Assembly: GCA_043228905.1 (NCBI GenBank)
Contig: JBHGNT010000016.1
Location: 9,672,001-9,736,000, forward strand
Length of the DNA: 64,000 nt
Direction of reading: 5' to 3'
Origin: Azolla caroliniana
Lineage: Eukaryota; Polypodiophyta
Shown: one piece after another, positions 1 to 10,481 of the stretch
How positions within the stretch are numbered: the first letter of the stretch is position 1
Layout of the letters: every line of letters begins with the position of its first letter
Program-made: the position numbers and the translations under genes
Notes under the pieces: model-generated
The model's database searches: none
The model's input: the letters and a program-made list of their open reading frames with translations, nothing else
Told to the model about the DNA's origin: nothing

Positions 1-546
1 CATTTAGCATGCTTGTCTTTACAGTTTGTAAAGACAAGTTCTCTTCTTGACAACAGGTGCCGAGAGTAAACACCAGGTTCTCCCAAGTATCCAGTAGTGT
101 GCACATCAGCAGAATGGCCTGCATTCTAGGGGAAACTTGGTTGCAACAAGTTGATTCACATACCCCATGAATGTGCTGATGTGTTCGACGATGCTCTCAC
201 CGTCCCTGTATTTCAGCCGTACGATCTTTCTCATCAGTGAGGTTTTATTGAGCGCGTTCTTCCTCTCATATAGACCTGACAACTTCTGCCACATCTCGTG
301 TGCATTTGTGTCATTCGCCACATATTGCAAGATACTTACGTCAACGCATTGTCGGATGGTGGCCACCGCCTTTCCGTTAAGAAGTTTCCAATCTGACTCC
401 AATACCCCCCTGGGTATATCTGCTCTGTCAACTGGCTCGTACAAGTCTTTGACTATGAGAAGGTCCTCCATCTTTATCTTCCAGTCTGCATAGTTCTGTG
501 AGTTTAGAACTATCATGCCTGGGAAGCAGCTCACACCTCCTTCCAT
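1..546 (-). pseudogene. Copia gag, N-terminal part (element A), runs off left edge
   Basis: Reads leftward from an ATG at 546. The first ~140 residues are a Copia-type gag (UBN2/DUF4219-like): an early NYADWKIKMEDLL block followed by a helical region with MWQKLSGLYERKN. Near 120 the frame shifts by one base; the next frame continues with the expected gag sequence (MQAILLMCTL, DTWENLV) to the edge of the window. Gag forms the particle that packages element RNA. The primer-binding site directly upstream (562-573) supports the start. It is a dead fragment of an older element than Copia B, judged by the frameshift and the truncated LTR stub. Confidence 0.85.
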
Positions 547-561
547 GCTTGCACCTCAAGC

Positions 562-601
562 TTTGATATCAGATTGTTGAGAATTGATTCGTAAAACCAC
601 A
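562..601 (-). other. Primer-binding site and LTR stub of Copia element A
   Basis: On the minus strand TGATATCAAAGC resembles the initiator-Met-tRNA primer site TGGTATCAGAGC and sits just upstream of the element A gag. The adjoining ~28 bp (574-601) runs TG...CA and looks like the inner end of its 5' LTR before Copia B sequence begins at 602. Confidence 0.5.
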
Positions 602-828
602 TGTGAACGATTACTTGCGGAAGCGTTAGAAAACACAGAAAGTAGGGAATATAAGGAGTACACGGGAGAGAAAGAGAGAGTAGAATGTATGAGCTATATT
701 CAAAACGATATAGTCACTCTGTTACATACAACTGTGCTCAGTAGCACTATTTATACAAGTCCTCCTAGGACTGACATAAGTATCGCGTACATCAATGCTC
801 ACACGAGCTTCTGACACTTACTACGCGA
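602..828 (-). repeat. 3' LTR of Copia B
   Basis: Nearly identical to 5504-5730. On the minus strand it begins around TCGCGTAGTAAGTGTCAG and ends GTTCACA. A purine run (AAGAGGGG) lies directly upstream on that strand and is a good polypurine tract, which supports the LTR boundary near 828. Confidence 0.8.
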
Positions 829-1976
829 CCCCTCTTGTTCTGCATGCCTCGACCTTCTCGGTCGGTATGTCTGCTCAATAGGCCCCTCTCAGCTCCTTCG
901 CTGCTATGACTTCGACGCTTATCGATCCATCGGTTCCTCCGCGATGGCATCGACTTCCGCTGCATCCGTGTCTGCTTGGCCTTGAATTGATCCAGTTCTT
1001 TCGAATTTGTCTTTTGAACCGAATCGACTGTCTCCGATTCGTTCCAGCTCTTGTCCGAATCGTTTGCTCTCGATTCGTCTTCTGGTTCCAAGCCCTTCAC
1101 CACATCGGACCATGTCCGGGTCTTGGCCTTCTTCCTTCGGTCGGCTTTATCCTTCTTGACTCTGCCGCCTTCTGCTCTTCCCTCATCGGCGCAATCGGCA
1201 GTGTCTTTGCCTTTGCCCATTCCGGTGTCTTTGCCCGTTCTCCCCCTCAAGTGTGGCACGTTGAGATGTTGAACACCAAGAATTTCGGTGAAGTGTTGCA
1301 ACTTGTCTGATCTGAGTGGTTTGGTGAAGGTATCGGCAACTTGCCGATCCGTATACCAAAGTTCAACCTCACCGCACAAGACACGCTCACGCACGAAGTG
1401 ATAGTGCACTTCTATGTGTTTTGTGCGAGCATGGAATACGGGGTTCTTGGCGAAGTGCATGTTGCTTATGTTGTCGTAGTAGATCAGAATCGGGGTCGAT
1501 ACCTCGATCCGTAGGTCTTGCAACAGTCGCCGAAGCCAAATGGCTTCACAGGTGGCAATGGTAGCACCCCGATACTCAGCCTCAGTGCTCGACAGAGTGC
1601 TCCACGCAATAGTCGCACTACCTAGGGAAAACATGTAACCGGAGGTTGAGCGGCGATCTGATGCATCGTCGGCCCAGTCAGCAACTGTGTAACCAACCAG
1701 CCCTTCAGGTATACCGCGCCGGTATAAAACGCCCCGGTCCTTCGTGTCGCTTACATATCGTAGTATCCGTTGCACACACTGAAGGTGCTCCACGGTCGGC
1801 TTCTGCATGAACTGACTTATCATTCCAACGGGATTGCTGATGTCAGGTCGCGTGATAGTCAAGTAAATAAGGCTTCCGACAAATTGTCAGAACCGTTGCT
1901 TGTTGCAGGCCAGTCCGGAGTTGGGACGAAGCTTCTGGTTCCGGTCCAAGGGTGTGGAGATAGGTCGGCATTTTGT
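794..1976 (-). pseudogene. Copia B: RT C-terminus and RNase H with charged tail
   Basis: From about 1976 leftward the minus strand reads the end of a Copia RT (CRPISTPLD, KLRPNSG), one in-frame stop, then VGSLIYLTITRPDI and a typical Copia RNase H (STLSSTEAEYRGA, YYDNISNMHFAKNP, RTKHIEVHYHFVRE, DTFTKPL). RNase H removes the RNA strand during reverse transcription. After residue ~200 of the open frame (position ~1262) about 155 residues rich in Lys, Arg, Asp and Glu continue into the LTR; these may be read-through rather than protein. The upstream RT portion is missing on this strand because it lies inverted at 1978-3518. Confidence 0.85.
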
Positions 1977-1977
1977 C

Positions 1978-3518
1978 ACTGTCTACATCCAGAACCGGAT
2001 CAGTGACAAAGTGTCAGCTCACGAACTGTATTTCGGGCAGAAGCCAAATTTGAGACACCTTAAGATCTTTGGTAGCATTGCATATGTGCATATACCGGAT
2101 GAGAAGCGGAGGAAGCTGGATGCAAAATCGGAAAAATGCATCCTAGTTGGCTATGCTCAAGAGCAAAAGGGTTATAAGTGTTATAACCCCCGGACAAAGG
2201 AGGTCCGAGTTAGTCGAGATGTCGAGTTCGATGAATCGGCATCGTGGTACTCCTTACCGGCTCCGACTTCCGAATCCGACCCGATGCCGGAGGATGAGGT
2301 TAGTGCGCCTAAACCGGCCCAGGTAGATGATGATGAAGCGTGGACTCAAGATGAGAGTTGGGAATCGTTTCGGTTGAGTGGGCCGAACGAGAGACTAAGT
2401 CAATCTGACCAGTCCGATGAGGAACCGACAAGTAGTGGAGACTCTGTCGTGCACTCCACGTGCAAGGAATCGAGGAGACGGTTCACGCGCAAAGAGAAGG
2501 GGAAGAAGAAGATGCCAGAATTCGAAACCGAACCGGCAACGATGAGTCGGATTGGTGTGCGTCTGAGTCCGGCAAGTAGAATGGCGGATCTTCGGCAACG
2601 AAGACCAATCCGGCCAAGAAGGGCCTCAAATTGGGTAATAGTGAGTTACGTCGGTCTATCCGCCAGAAGGATCCCATCAAACGGTACGGGTACAATGAGT
2701 ACATGGCGCATCACTACGCATACATGACTAAGGTGGCGGAAGTGGGTGAGCCCGGGAGCTACGTAGAAGCGGCAAAGGACACCAATTGGCATGTCGCTAT
2801 GGACGAAGAAATGCGAGCACTAGCTGCCAACGAGACATGGAACCTGGTTGACCCTCCTCGTCACTGTAAACTGATCGGATGCAAGTGGATATACAAGGTA
2901 AAGTACAACGCTGACGGTTCTATTAACCGGCATAAAGCCCGGTTAATGGCGAAGGGATACGCGCAGACCCATGGAATCGACTACGACGAGACCTTCGATC
3001 CAGTAGCGAAGATGATGATGGTTCATGTGGTGCTGGCGTTTGCCACAGCAAGGGGGTGGCATCTTCACCCGATGGATGTGAAGAATGCGTTTCTTCAGGG
3101 TGATCTTGAAAAAGAATTCTTTATGACTCAGCCCCTCAACTTTGAATAGGAGATAAACAAGTCGGCGGTATGCCGGCTGAAGAAGTCGTTGTACGGCCTG
3201 AAGCTAGCCCCTCGAGCTTGGAATGCGAAGATCACGCACCGGTTGCGTAAGATGGGGTTGGTGGCCTCCAAATTGGACTCTTCATTGTTCATTCGGCAAG
3301 GATCAGCCGGTGCGGTATGTATATTGCTATATGTTGATGATCTAGTCATCTCCGGACCAGGAGTTCCAGAAATCAACCGCGTCAAGTCCCAGTTGTCGGA
3401 CGCATTTGAGATGAAGGATCTGGGGGACCTTCATTATTTTCTAGGGATCGAGGTGATCTGAACCCCGGACGACATATTGCTCTCACAATGACATTACGTC
3501 TTGAATATGTTGTACAAA
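1978..3518 (+). pseudogene. Inverted block of Copia B: integrase C-terminus and RT
   Basis: Plus-strand Copia pol, opposite to the rest of Copia B. It opens with VYIQNRISDKV and LRHLKIFGSIAYVH (integrase C-terminal side), passes an acidic linker, then RT: WHVAMDEEMRALAANETW, KARLMAKGYAQT, LHPMDVKNAFLQGDL, YGLKLAPRAW and the catalytic LLYVDDLVISG. It ends with LGDLHYFLGIEVI, a stop, TPDDILLSQ, a stop, HYVLNMLYK. A frameshift lies near 2640-2720 and further stops are at ~3147 and 3459. The content is what is missing between the flanking minus-strand pieces, so the block was flipped in place. About 35 residues of integrase appear lost at the right-hand junction. Confidence 0.85.
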
Positions 3519-4114
3519 ACACCATTCTGTTGTGCTGTGTCTCTGCAGTTGAACTCTCGCCGAATTCCCGTTTGATGCAAATAACTGTTGAATTGGCCGG
3601 AAAAGTATTCTTTCCCGCCATCGGACTGCAGGCATTTGATCTTCCTCTCTGATTCCCGTTCCACCATGCTTTGGAGACTCCGAAAACACTCAAAGACTTC
3701 ATTCTTCCTCTCAATGAGGTAGATCCATGTATGCCGCGTATAGTCATCGATGAAGGAGACGAAATATCGACTCCCGCCAAGACTAACATTCTGTGCCGGT
3801 CCCCACACATCCAAATGGATTAGGTCGAGCTTGTTACGGCTCCGGTTATGTTCGGTAGGGAATGGAAGTCGGTGTTGATTCCCGAGTTGGCAGGCTTCAC
3901 ATACTTGGGCCTTCCGGCCGCTGAACTTCGGCAAACCGAAAACAACTTGTTTCGTTTGCAGGTCTTGAAGCCTCCGGTAATTGACGTGGCCTATCCGCTT
4001 GTGCCACAGGTCGATGTCCGATTCGACCTTCTGTCCTTTTGCAAACAGAGTGGTGCCAACGTCATTGGTGTCGAGGATAAACATCCTCCTGTCTCTGTGC
4101 CCTTGCGCAATAAT
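3519..4114 (-). pseudogene. Copia B: GAG-pre-integrase and integrase core
   Basis: Minus-strand Copia integrase: DLWHKRIGHVNYRRL and CEACQLGNQHRLPF (zinc-binding HHCC part), then LIHLDVWGP and FVSFIDDYTRHTWIY with catalytic Asp residues, and LQSDGGKEY. It stops abruptly after AQQNGV at the inversion breakpoint, so the Glu-bearing NGVAER-type motif is cut. One in-frame stop at ~4112-4114 separates it from the upstream gag-protease; both are in the same frame, as expected for a single Copia polyprotein. Confidence 0.88.
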
Positions 4115-5398
4115 CTAGCCCTCTTCCTCGATGAAGCACCCAAGGTGCGTAAACCGCACCTGCATGCCCTGGTCGACGATCTGTCCGACCGACACCAGGT
4201 TCTTCGTGATTGTCGGAACGTGTAATACGTTCATCAGCTTTCCCTTCTGTCCGACGTGGCTCAAAGGGACTTCTCCGACGTGCACGATTGGGTGAGTGTC
4301 GTCTCCGGTTTCGACTACTCCTGGTTGATCCGGTTTCTCCAAAAAGGAGAACCACTCTTTGTGGCTCGTCATGTGGTTCGACACACCAGAATCAACATAC
4401 CACACTTCCTCTGATTTGGAAGTGGTCTTCTTCATCGAGTTCGCCTCGTGCTTCATCACCAACGCTGGCCCGTTATCGTTCTTGGATCCTCTCGATCCCT
4501 TCGCGTAGTGCGAGCTTTGCCGGCCATCCTTGCCGGCCTTGCCGGATCCAGATTTGTCTGAATCGGCTCGTTTTCTCCAGCACTCGCTTTCTCTATGGCC
4601 CTTTTTGCCACAGTACCAGCATTTCGTTGCTGACTTCTCTTGCCGTCTTCCGGTGTCGCCATGACTCCCCCTGCCTGTGGGAGTCCCGGAACTGCTGTCG
4701 GCACGTTCTCTGTGCCTTCGTTCGTGCTCTTGCCGGTCGCCTCCATTGCGTGCCGACCCACCTCGTCCACCACGCCCACGGGACCGATCCGCCTCCGTGT
4801 ACAGCATCCGGCTGTCAATGGGTGCACTAGTTGACGCACCAGCGTGGTTCTCCTCTACAAGGAGCATCAACTGTAAGTCGAAAAATGACGGCGTATTCTC
4901 CCTTGTACACACCGCTATTCGGAACGCTCTGAACTTAGACGCTAGGCTCCCAAGACAGACCTGTACCATCTCTTCTTCCTCTACGATAACGTTGATAGAG
5001 GCAAGCGAGTCACAGATCTCTTTGATCCGAGCCGTGTAATCCGCCACCAACATGTCCTTCTGTCGGACATTGCTCAACTCATGTCAGAGTTGCAGCTTCC
5101 GGGCTGTAGTGCTCGCGGCGAAAACCTTCTTCAAGTTCCCCCAAGCCTCCTTCGGCGTCTTGGCGTCTCGAATGTGGCTCAGCAGCTGGTCTCCGACACT
5201 GGACGCGAAGTAGTACATCACTCTACTTGCAGATTGTTCCCACACTAGGAAGTCCTTATGTGCCGCATCAAGTGTTGTTTCGTTGGCTCCTACGACGAAA
5301 CTCTAGTAGCCATGCCCAAGCAGGTACTGGTGCATCTTATACGACCAAGATGCATAGTTGGATCTGTCGAGTTTCTCCACAGGGAGCGAGCTAGCCAT
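4115..5398 (-). pseudogene. Copia B: gag and aspartic protease
   Basis: A gag starting near 5398 (MASSLPVEKLDRSNYASW) just downstream of the PBS, interrupted by two stops (~5310 and ~5080), the second fitting CGA to TGA. It continues with NVRQKDMLVADYTARIKEIC, a basic Arg/Gly-rich stretch, the zinc knuckle CWYCGKKGHRESEC, then protease with WYVDSGVSNHMTSH carrying the catalytic DSG. Gag packages RNA and the protease matures the polyprotein. Length and order are normal for a Copia gag-PR apart from the stops. Confidence 0.88.
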
Positions 5399-5491
5399 CC
5401 CTCTATCCATCACTTCTCTGTCTGTTGTTCTTATGACCTATTAGGGTTTGCTTTCAAGCGTTTGTCAACTGAAGAGGTTCTCAACCCTCGC

Positions 5492-5503
5492 GCTCTGATA
5501 CCA
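5492..5503 (-). other. Primer-binding site of Copia B
   Basis: The minus strand reads TGGTATCAGAGC immediately after the LTR end GTTCACA. This is the usual plant Copia primer site, complementary to the 3' end of initiator Met-tRNA. Confidence 0.85.
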
Positions 5504-5730
5504 TGTGAACGATTACTTGCGGAAGCGTTAGAAAACAGAGAAAGTAGGGAATACAAGGAGTACACGGGAGAGACAGAGAGAGCAGAACGTAAGAGCTATA
5601 TTCAAAACGATATAATCACTCTGTTACATACAACTATGCTCAATAGCACTATTTATACAAGTCCTCATGGGACTGACAGAAGTACCACGTACTTCAATGC
5701 TCACACGAGCTTCTGACACTTACTACGAGA
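5504..5730 (-). repeat. 5' LTR of Copia B
   Basis: Partner of 602-828 and followed on the minus strand by the PBS. The pair differs at scattered bases only, so the insertion is old enough to have acquired several substitutions but not ancient. Confidence 0.82.
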
Positions 5731-5904
5731 CTATAATTGCCTAGTAGTCTAAACTAATACTAGGCATTTGGTTACCGATTGGATCGGGCTAACCGGCTCC
5801 CTAGCTCACCAGCTCTGTTGCTTGCCGACTCGGTTGCTCACGGCTTACCAATCCATCTCGCTTGCCGGCTCAGGCTTATTTAGCCAATTCGGCTCCAGTT
5901 TGTG

Positions 5905-6138
5905 CCGCTGAACACCACAAGATCAAATGATGCTGGGAAAAAAACAAATACATAACACAGGCACACAACGATACAGTACACAAAGATTTACATGGAAACC
6001 CTTAAACGAGAGAAAACCATGGGAGAGCAAAAACTTCACTATACAATGGATGTACAAGGGAGAGATTACAACACTCTGATTATGAGTGTATCACCCACAC
6101 AGAGTTCTTGGCATCTGTTGTTACACACACATCTATGG

Positions 6139-6175
<37 letters not shown>

Positions 6176-6429
6176 GTCTCCCACGTCTATCTTACGCACA
6201 CTTCTATTATCATCACCTTACTATGTTTGCCCTAGATGTATATATATACTAATACATCTTGTGGACTATTTACAATTGTAACCACTGCTACATATCATTA
6301 CTATTATTATTACTATAATAATAATAATCTGTTTAAATAATCAACTCTCTGTTGTGGACTCTTCGACTATCGATTGTCGACTATTTCCGAACAGTGGGTT
6401 CCTCCCACTGGAGGGACACATCCCCAACA
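5905..6429 (-). repeat. LTR-like remnant
   Basis: No coding signal. On the minus strand it would begin TGTTGGGGATGTGTCCCTCC at 6429. It shares layout and patches of sequence with 32540-33003: a GTGTAT/TATAC stretch, a GGGCTATTTACAA-like patch, an ATAATAATAATAAT run, and a closing CTCCCA...GGAG block. It is probably a diverged LTR; its inner end is not defined. Confidence 0.45.
6142..6171. repeat. (CT)n microsatellite
   Basis: About 15 uninterrupted CT units inside the LTR-like remnant. Confidence 0.95.
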
Positions 6430-7563
6430 GTATGATGTTTAACACGAGGTTAAATGACCTTGTCAAGTTATATATCTCTCTAGTGGAGACATAATAGAAG
6501 TAAATGGTTGCACTATGTTAATATTATAATATTATAGGATTATCCATTATATTCTTGTTTAATATTATAGAAATATTCAAACTTCTCGTTGAAAGTCTAC
6601 AAAGAGAGTTTGGGACTAGGTAGTAAACAAAATCACTCTTGAAAGAAATGTCAGCTTGTTCTTAGATCAAGTTTTCATGCAAGTGTGGTTGTAAAGCTTG
6701 TTCTTATATCAAGTTTTCGTGTTTAATATTAAGATTATGACTCATTTATGAAGTTCATTAATGGAAATTACGTTATTTGTTAGTATGTTTTACCACACAC
6801 ATACTACAATAGGTAACGTACACATGCACACATTTGAATGCACGTGCTCCATTATAATAACACATTCCCAAATCTAGATTCACATATTTAACCACATGCA
6901 CATATAAGTTCATTATAGACAAATTGATATGTGTGTACACACAAATTGAGGTAACTACAAGTTATCTCATATGCACATTTAAATATAATATGGATGCACA
7001 ACTAAATATTTTAAATAATCTATACACACTACATTGGGAAAAATAGACATAAACTATCATATGAGATCAAATATTTCCACACCGTCATGGCACATATACT
7101 CTCACATGCACTCTTATTATACAAGCACTCATGAGAACAAGAAACTCCACGCTTATGCACCCATTTTACACATGGTCATATGGACACTCTAATCAAGTGC
7201 TCCCTCTTTTATCTAGTGGAGAAATAATTGAATACATGCATATATAGCATCTTCTATGTCCAACTTGGACAAGATTGAAAGAGAATATTGTCTACATCAT
7301 TTTCCCTAGTTCTCGATCTATGTTTTCCACTCACATTTCACATGATATGATTCCTAAATTGGTCAATTCTTTCTCTAGAAGTCATTATAAACCTCAATTA
7401 AATCACATGTTATTTTTGCCATGAAGATAGAAAGAGTAACTTAATTTTCATCAAGAAATATAACAATCTCAAGAATTGAATGGGTTATCTCAAATTGTTG
7501 GATGATGATTGAGAATTCATATCATGGTTTTAGGATATATACTCAATCATATAAGCAATGTAT
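6430..7563. other. AT-rich non-coding DNA downstream of the pectinesterase gene
   Basis: No reading frame, RNA gene or repeat that I recognise. Contains short CACATGCACA-type runs only. It lies between the LTR debris and the gene's poly(A) signal. Confidence 0.6.
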
Positions 7564-7569
7564 TTTATT
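7564..7569 (-). terminator. Poly(A) signal AATAAA of the pectinesterase gene
   Basis: A perfect AATAAA on the minus strand about 110 bases after the stop codon, a normal plant spacing. Confidence 0.6.
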
Positions 7570-7679
7570 TGTTGTGCAAACATGGAATATCTAGGTACTG
7601 GATGATGTTATTTCCTATTGTAGCACGTGTATTGTCATTTAGATTTTGGTGAGCAATGCACAAAGCTTCCATGATGATC

Positions 7680-7917
7680 TCATTGCTTAGGGAGCCATTT
7701 ATTGCCATCAATGAATGCAATACTAAGGAAGGGCTTGGCTTGTCTATCATTGAGACTACGAGACCATGAGACACGACCCTTACGGTTGGCTCCAGGACCG
7801 GAGCATTTATATTCACCATAGAATACTTTCCTGTGTGCATAAATGAAATTTAAAATGTAAGGGTTTGATGTTAGAACAACAATAAATAACAACATTTCAT
7901 AAAATATAGAAATATTT

Positions 7918-7958
<41 letters not shown>

Positions 7959-9383
7959 ATGTTATGGTTAATGTGTATGTGTGTGTAGAGAGAGGGGGGA
8001 TTAGAGAAATATAAAACTCACCATTGGTTGGATGGCACACCAAAGTCATTCCAACCCTCAGGCCTAATGATGCTTGAAAGATATGTGTATGAAAAGACAA
8101 CCCTTGAGTAAGCACCCCATGCTCTACCCAAGTAAATGTAACCTGAGCCACTAACGACGCAAGAGACAAAAGAGTAACCAGTTTGAGAAGTGGCAGATTG
8201 TCGTTTCTGTGCTGAGATAGAGCCATATGGAGAGGCGATGGAATGGAGATGGCATTTCTGAATTTACAAATACATTATTTATTAGAACATAAATTTGGGA
8301 TTCTTCATAAAATTTTGTTAGTGACTGGGATTACATGAATTAGTGAATAGAAATATTCTTATTTAAAATAATTTAAAATTCTAGAATTCAAAACAAAAGG
8401 TCATAAATTGTGGATTACTAATGAAGGTCATATAATACATACGACAAAGAGTGTGCGGCCATCGCCGAAGATGAAGTCAATGGAGCCCTCAATGTAGCAA
8501 TTATAGTAGTAATGGCGACCTTCCTTGTCGTAGAGGGTGTCTTGGGCACCATAGAAATTGCAACGATAGAAGGCAGCTTTGTCTCCTTGAATTCGAAGCG
8601 CCACAGCTTGGCGACCAACTGCTCCTGAAGGTGGGGGGGGAGCTGTGTTCTATGAAATACACATTATGCAATAAGTGATTATTTAATGAATGGAAATAAA
8701 AGGTTAATTTAATGATATATGTATTTATTTACTTTAAATGAAATGTCAAGGGCGATGAAGTTGTCAGCTTCAACGGCAACGGAGGCACTACCATAGGTGC
8801 TTAGGGGCTTTCCATCCTTTCCTAGAGTAGAGGCAGTGTCACCCCATTGGATGGTGGTTAGAGAGGCACTTTCCCCTTTAAGAGTAATGTATTGCTTGCC
8901 TGAAGGTATGCGCACCTTTTCAGTGTACACCCCCTTCTTGACGTAAATAATGATTCGCTTCGTGTTTTTCGTCGGCACACGGTTGATGGCAGCTTGCACA
9001 GTCTTGAAGTGACCAGAGCCATCTTTTGCCACCACAATAATTGTTGGGGACGTTGTAGTGCCACTTGAAGCTAACTTACGTTTCTTGAAGAAGTTTTGCG
9101 CCTTCTTTGTGGCGTCGTTGATGGTCTTGCTAAAGACTCTATCATCAAATTCATATGGACGACGTGGCATATGGTCCTCATTCAAAGTGTCCTCTGTGGG
9201 GTCTGGAAGTACATGACAATCCACAAAATCTAGCCAACTATCTAAAGTGTTGTTGGCTTGCCCACAAGTGTTATTAACTATGCTTGCCGTTGTTGGGTTA
9301 ATATAAAGTATTGTCGATGCCACAAACACACTTGGTAGCACCACTAATACTAGATTGATGAATGCATGCCTCGCAAACTCCAT
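7680..9383 (-). CDS. Pectin methylesterase, four exons (8733-9383, 8443-8649, 8022-8257, 7680-7830)
   Basis: Removes methyl esters from cell-wall homogalacturonan (carbohydrate esterase family 8), acting outside the cell. Joined exons give 414 residues. A hydrophobic start ([20 protein letters not shown]) is a signal peptide or anchor. There is no PMEI-type pro-domain, so it belongs to the shorter, pro-region-less class. Catalytic set visible: Q231 in GRQAVAL, Q253/D254 in YGAQDTLY, D275 in [11 protein letters not shown]331 and W333 in LGRAWG; the C-terminus ends [11 protein letters not shown]. Introns of 83, 185 and 191 bp all have GT-AG ends and keep the frame. No stops or frameshifts, so this is the one gene in the window that looks functional. 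Which PME subgroup it belongs to is not resolved. Confidence 0.95.
7921..7955. repeat. (TA)n microsatellite in the last intron
   Basis: About 17 TA units inside the third intron of the pectinesterase gene (7831-8021). Confidence 0.95.
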
Positions 9384-9469
9384 GACTTGCTAGTTGTAAT
9401 TTTCAAGATTATCTCTCTCCCTTTGTGGCTCAATTTGATTGTGTTAAGGCTCTCCATTAAGTTTGCTAG

Positions 9470-9477
9470 TTATATAG
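9470..9477 (-). promoter_or_regulatory. Putative TATA box of the pectinesterase gene
   Basis: CTATATAA on the minus strand, about 87 bases upstream of the start codon. The spacing leaves room for a short 5' UTR. Confidence 0.5.
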
Positions 9478-10012
9478 AGAATAATCAAAGACAATCATGC
9501 TTGCCCACTTACTTCACATTATCAATTAGTATGCTACAAAAAGTCATTTAACATTGAAATATTGTCTAGCACTACGTCTCCATTTCCCATATCACATGAA
9601 GATTTAAGGCTCTAGGTCTACTTATTCAACCATTATTTAAAGAAAAGACTAATCGAATATACCTATAATATGTTTTGATTATAAATATATTGCTTTACAT
9701 ATATTTGCATTAGTTATAACTATCTTTCCATAAAATAAATTGTTTGCTTATTGCTATGTAATTCATAGCAACGAGAAATCAGACTAAATAATTTATTATA
9801 TAAATGGTTCTTACTGAATTTACTAAAGTTGATGTCTTCCAACAAAAGCCCATAGCATTCACAATATAACTCTAAATGTGATGTTCCTTAATGTTTTAGA
9901 ATCCTCTCCATTCAATCTTTGATAAGAGTTGGATATGAAACGGTTTCAAGTTTCAACAATATCTACCATCACAATATATTATCTAGCACCACAACAAATG
10001 TATATTGATAAT
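9478..10012. other. AT-rich upstream region of the pectinesterase gene
   Basis: No coding signal; presumably promoter-proximal DNA. Ends at the target duplication of the solo LTR at 10013. Confidence 0.55.
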
Positions 10013-10481
10013 TGTTGTCCGCCGGAATAGTAACTGACGGACAAGAGCACAGTAATATAGAATAGAGTAATATTGTAACGCATGTAAATGGTTCACGCGG
10101 GAAGCGTGAACGGCTAAAAGACCCTGCGTATATAAAGGGCAGAAAACCTCTGATAGAGGTAACGTGTAATTTTGAATGTAAAAGGCGTATTTTAATAGAG
10201 TTCTATCTTCTCTAATTCTTGTGCGTATCTGTGGTTAATCTACTGTGTGTCTGTGATTCTTGGTGGCATAGCACAGTCGTAAGAGTGTAGGCGTGAGTGA
10301 CAGTGTGGTTGCTAGTCCACTGTCTAAGGAGTTCGGTTGTAGTCGTCTCCCTTATACGCTACTAGGATACGGGAGGTATCCCACTAAGTATTACGCTACG
10401 ACGATACCATTCGTTGCAACACAGTCACTTTGAGGTCTAGGTCGAAGGACTGACCGTAGACCGTGTTCCTAATCGGTAACA
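10013..10481 (-). repeat. Solo LTR with 5-bp target duplication ATAAT
   Basis: Begins TGTTGTCCGCCGG and ends GGTAACA, with a perfect ATAAT at 10008-10012 and 10482-10486. It is the reverse-oriented homologue of the LTR at 14708-15155. No internal sequence remains, so it is the product of recombination between two LTRs. TATA-like sequence (GTATATAAAGGG near 10126) is readable on either strand, so the orientation is taken from the PBS next to the homologous copy. Confidence 0.88.

Larger units (their letters stand above)
602..5730 (-). mobile_element. Copia element B, LTR to LTR, with an internal inversion
   Basis: Two matching ~225-bp LTRs (602-828 and 5504-5730) bracket a minus-strand Copia body in the order PBS, gag, protease, integrase, RNase H. 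The block from late integrase through most of RT (1978-3518) lies on the opposite strand, so the element is complete in content but internally flipped. Several in-frame stops fit single transitions of Arg or Trp codons. I could not find a convincing target-site duplication, and the exact LTR outer ends are uncertain because both LTRs share about nine extra bases beyond the TGTCAG. Confidence 0.85.

Noticed and set aside
167-493. Plus-strand frame opposite the Copia A gag, and many similar opposite-strand frames
   Set aside because: Shadow frames of recognised retrotransposon coding sequence, with no domain of their own.
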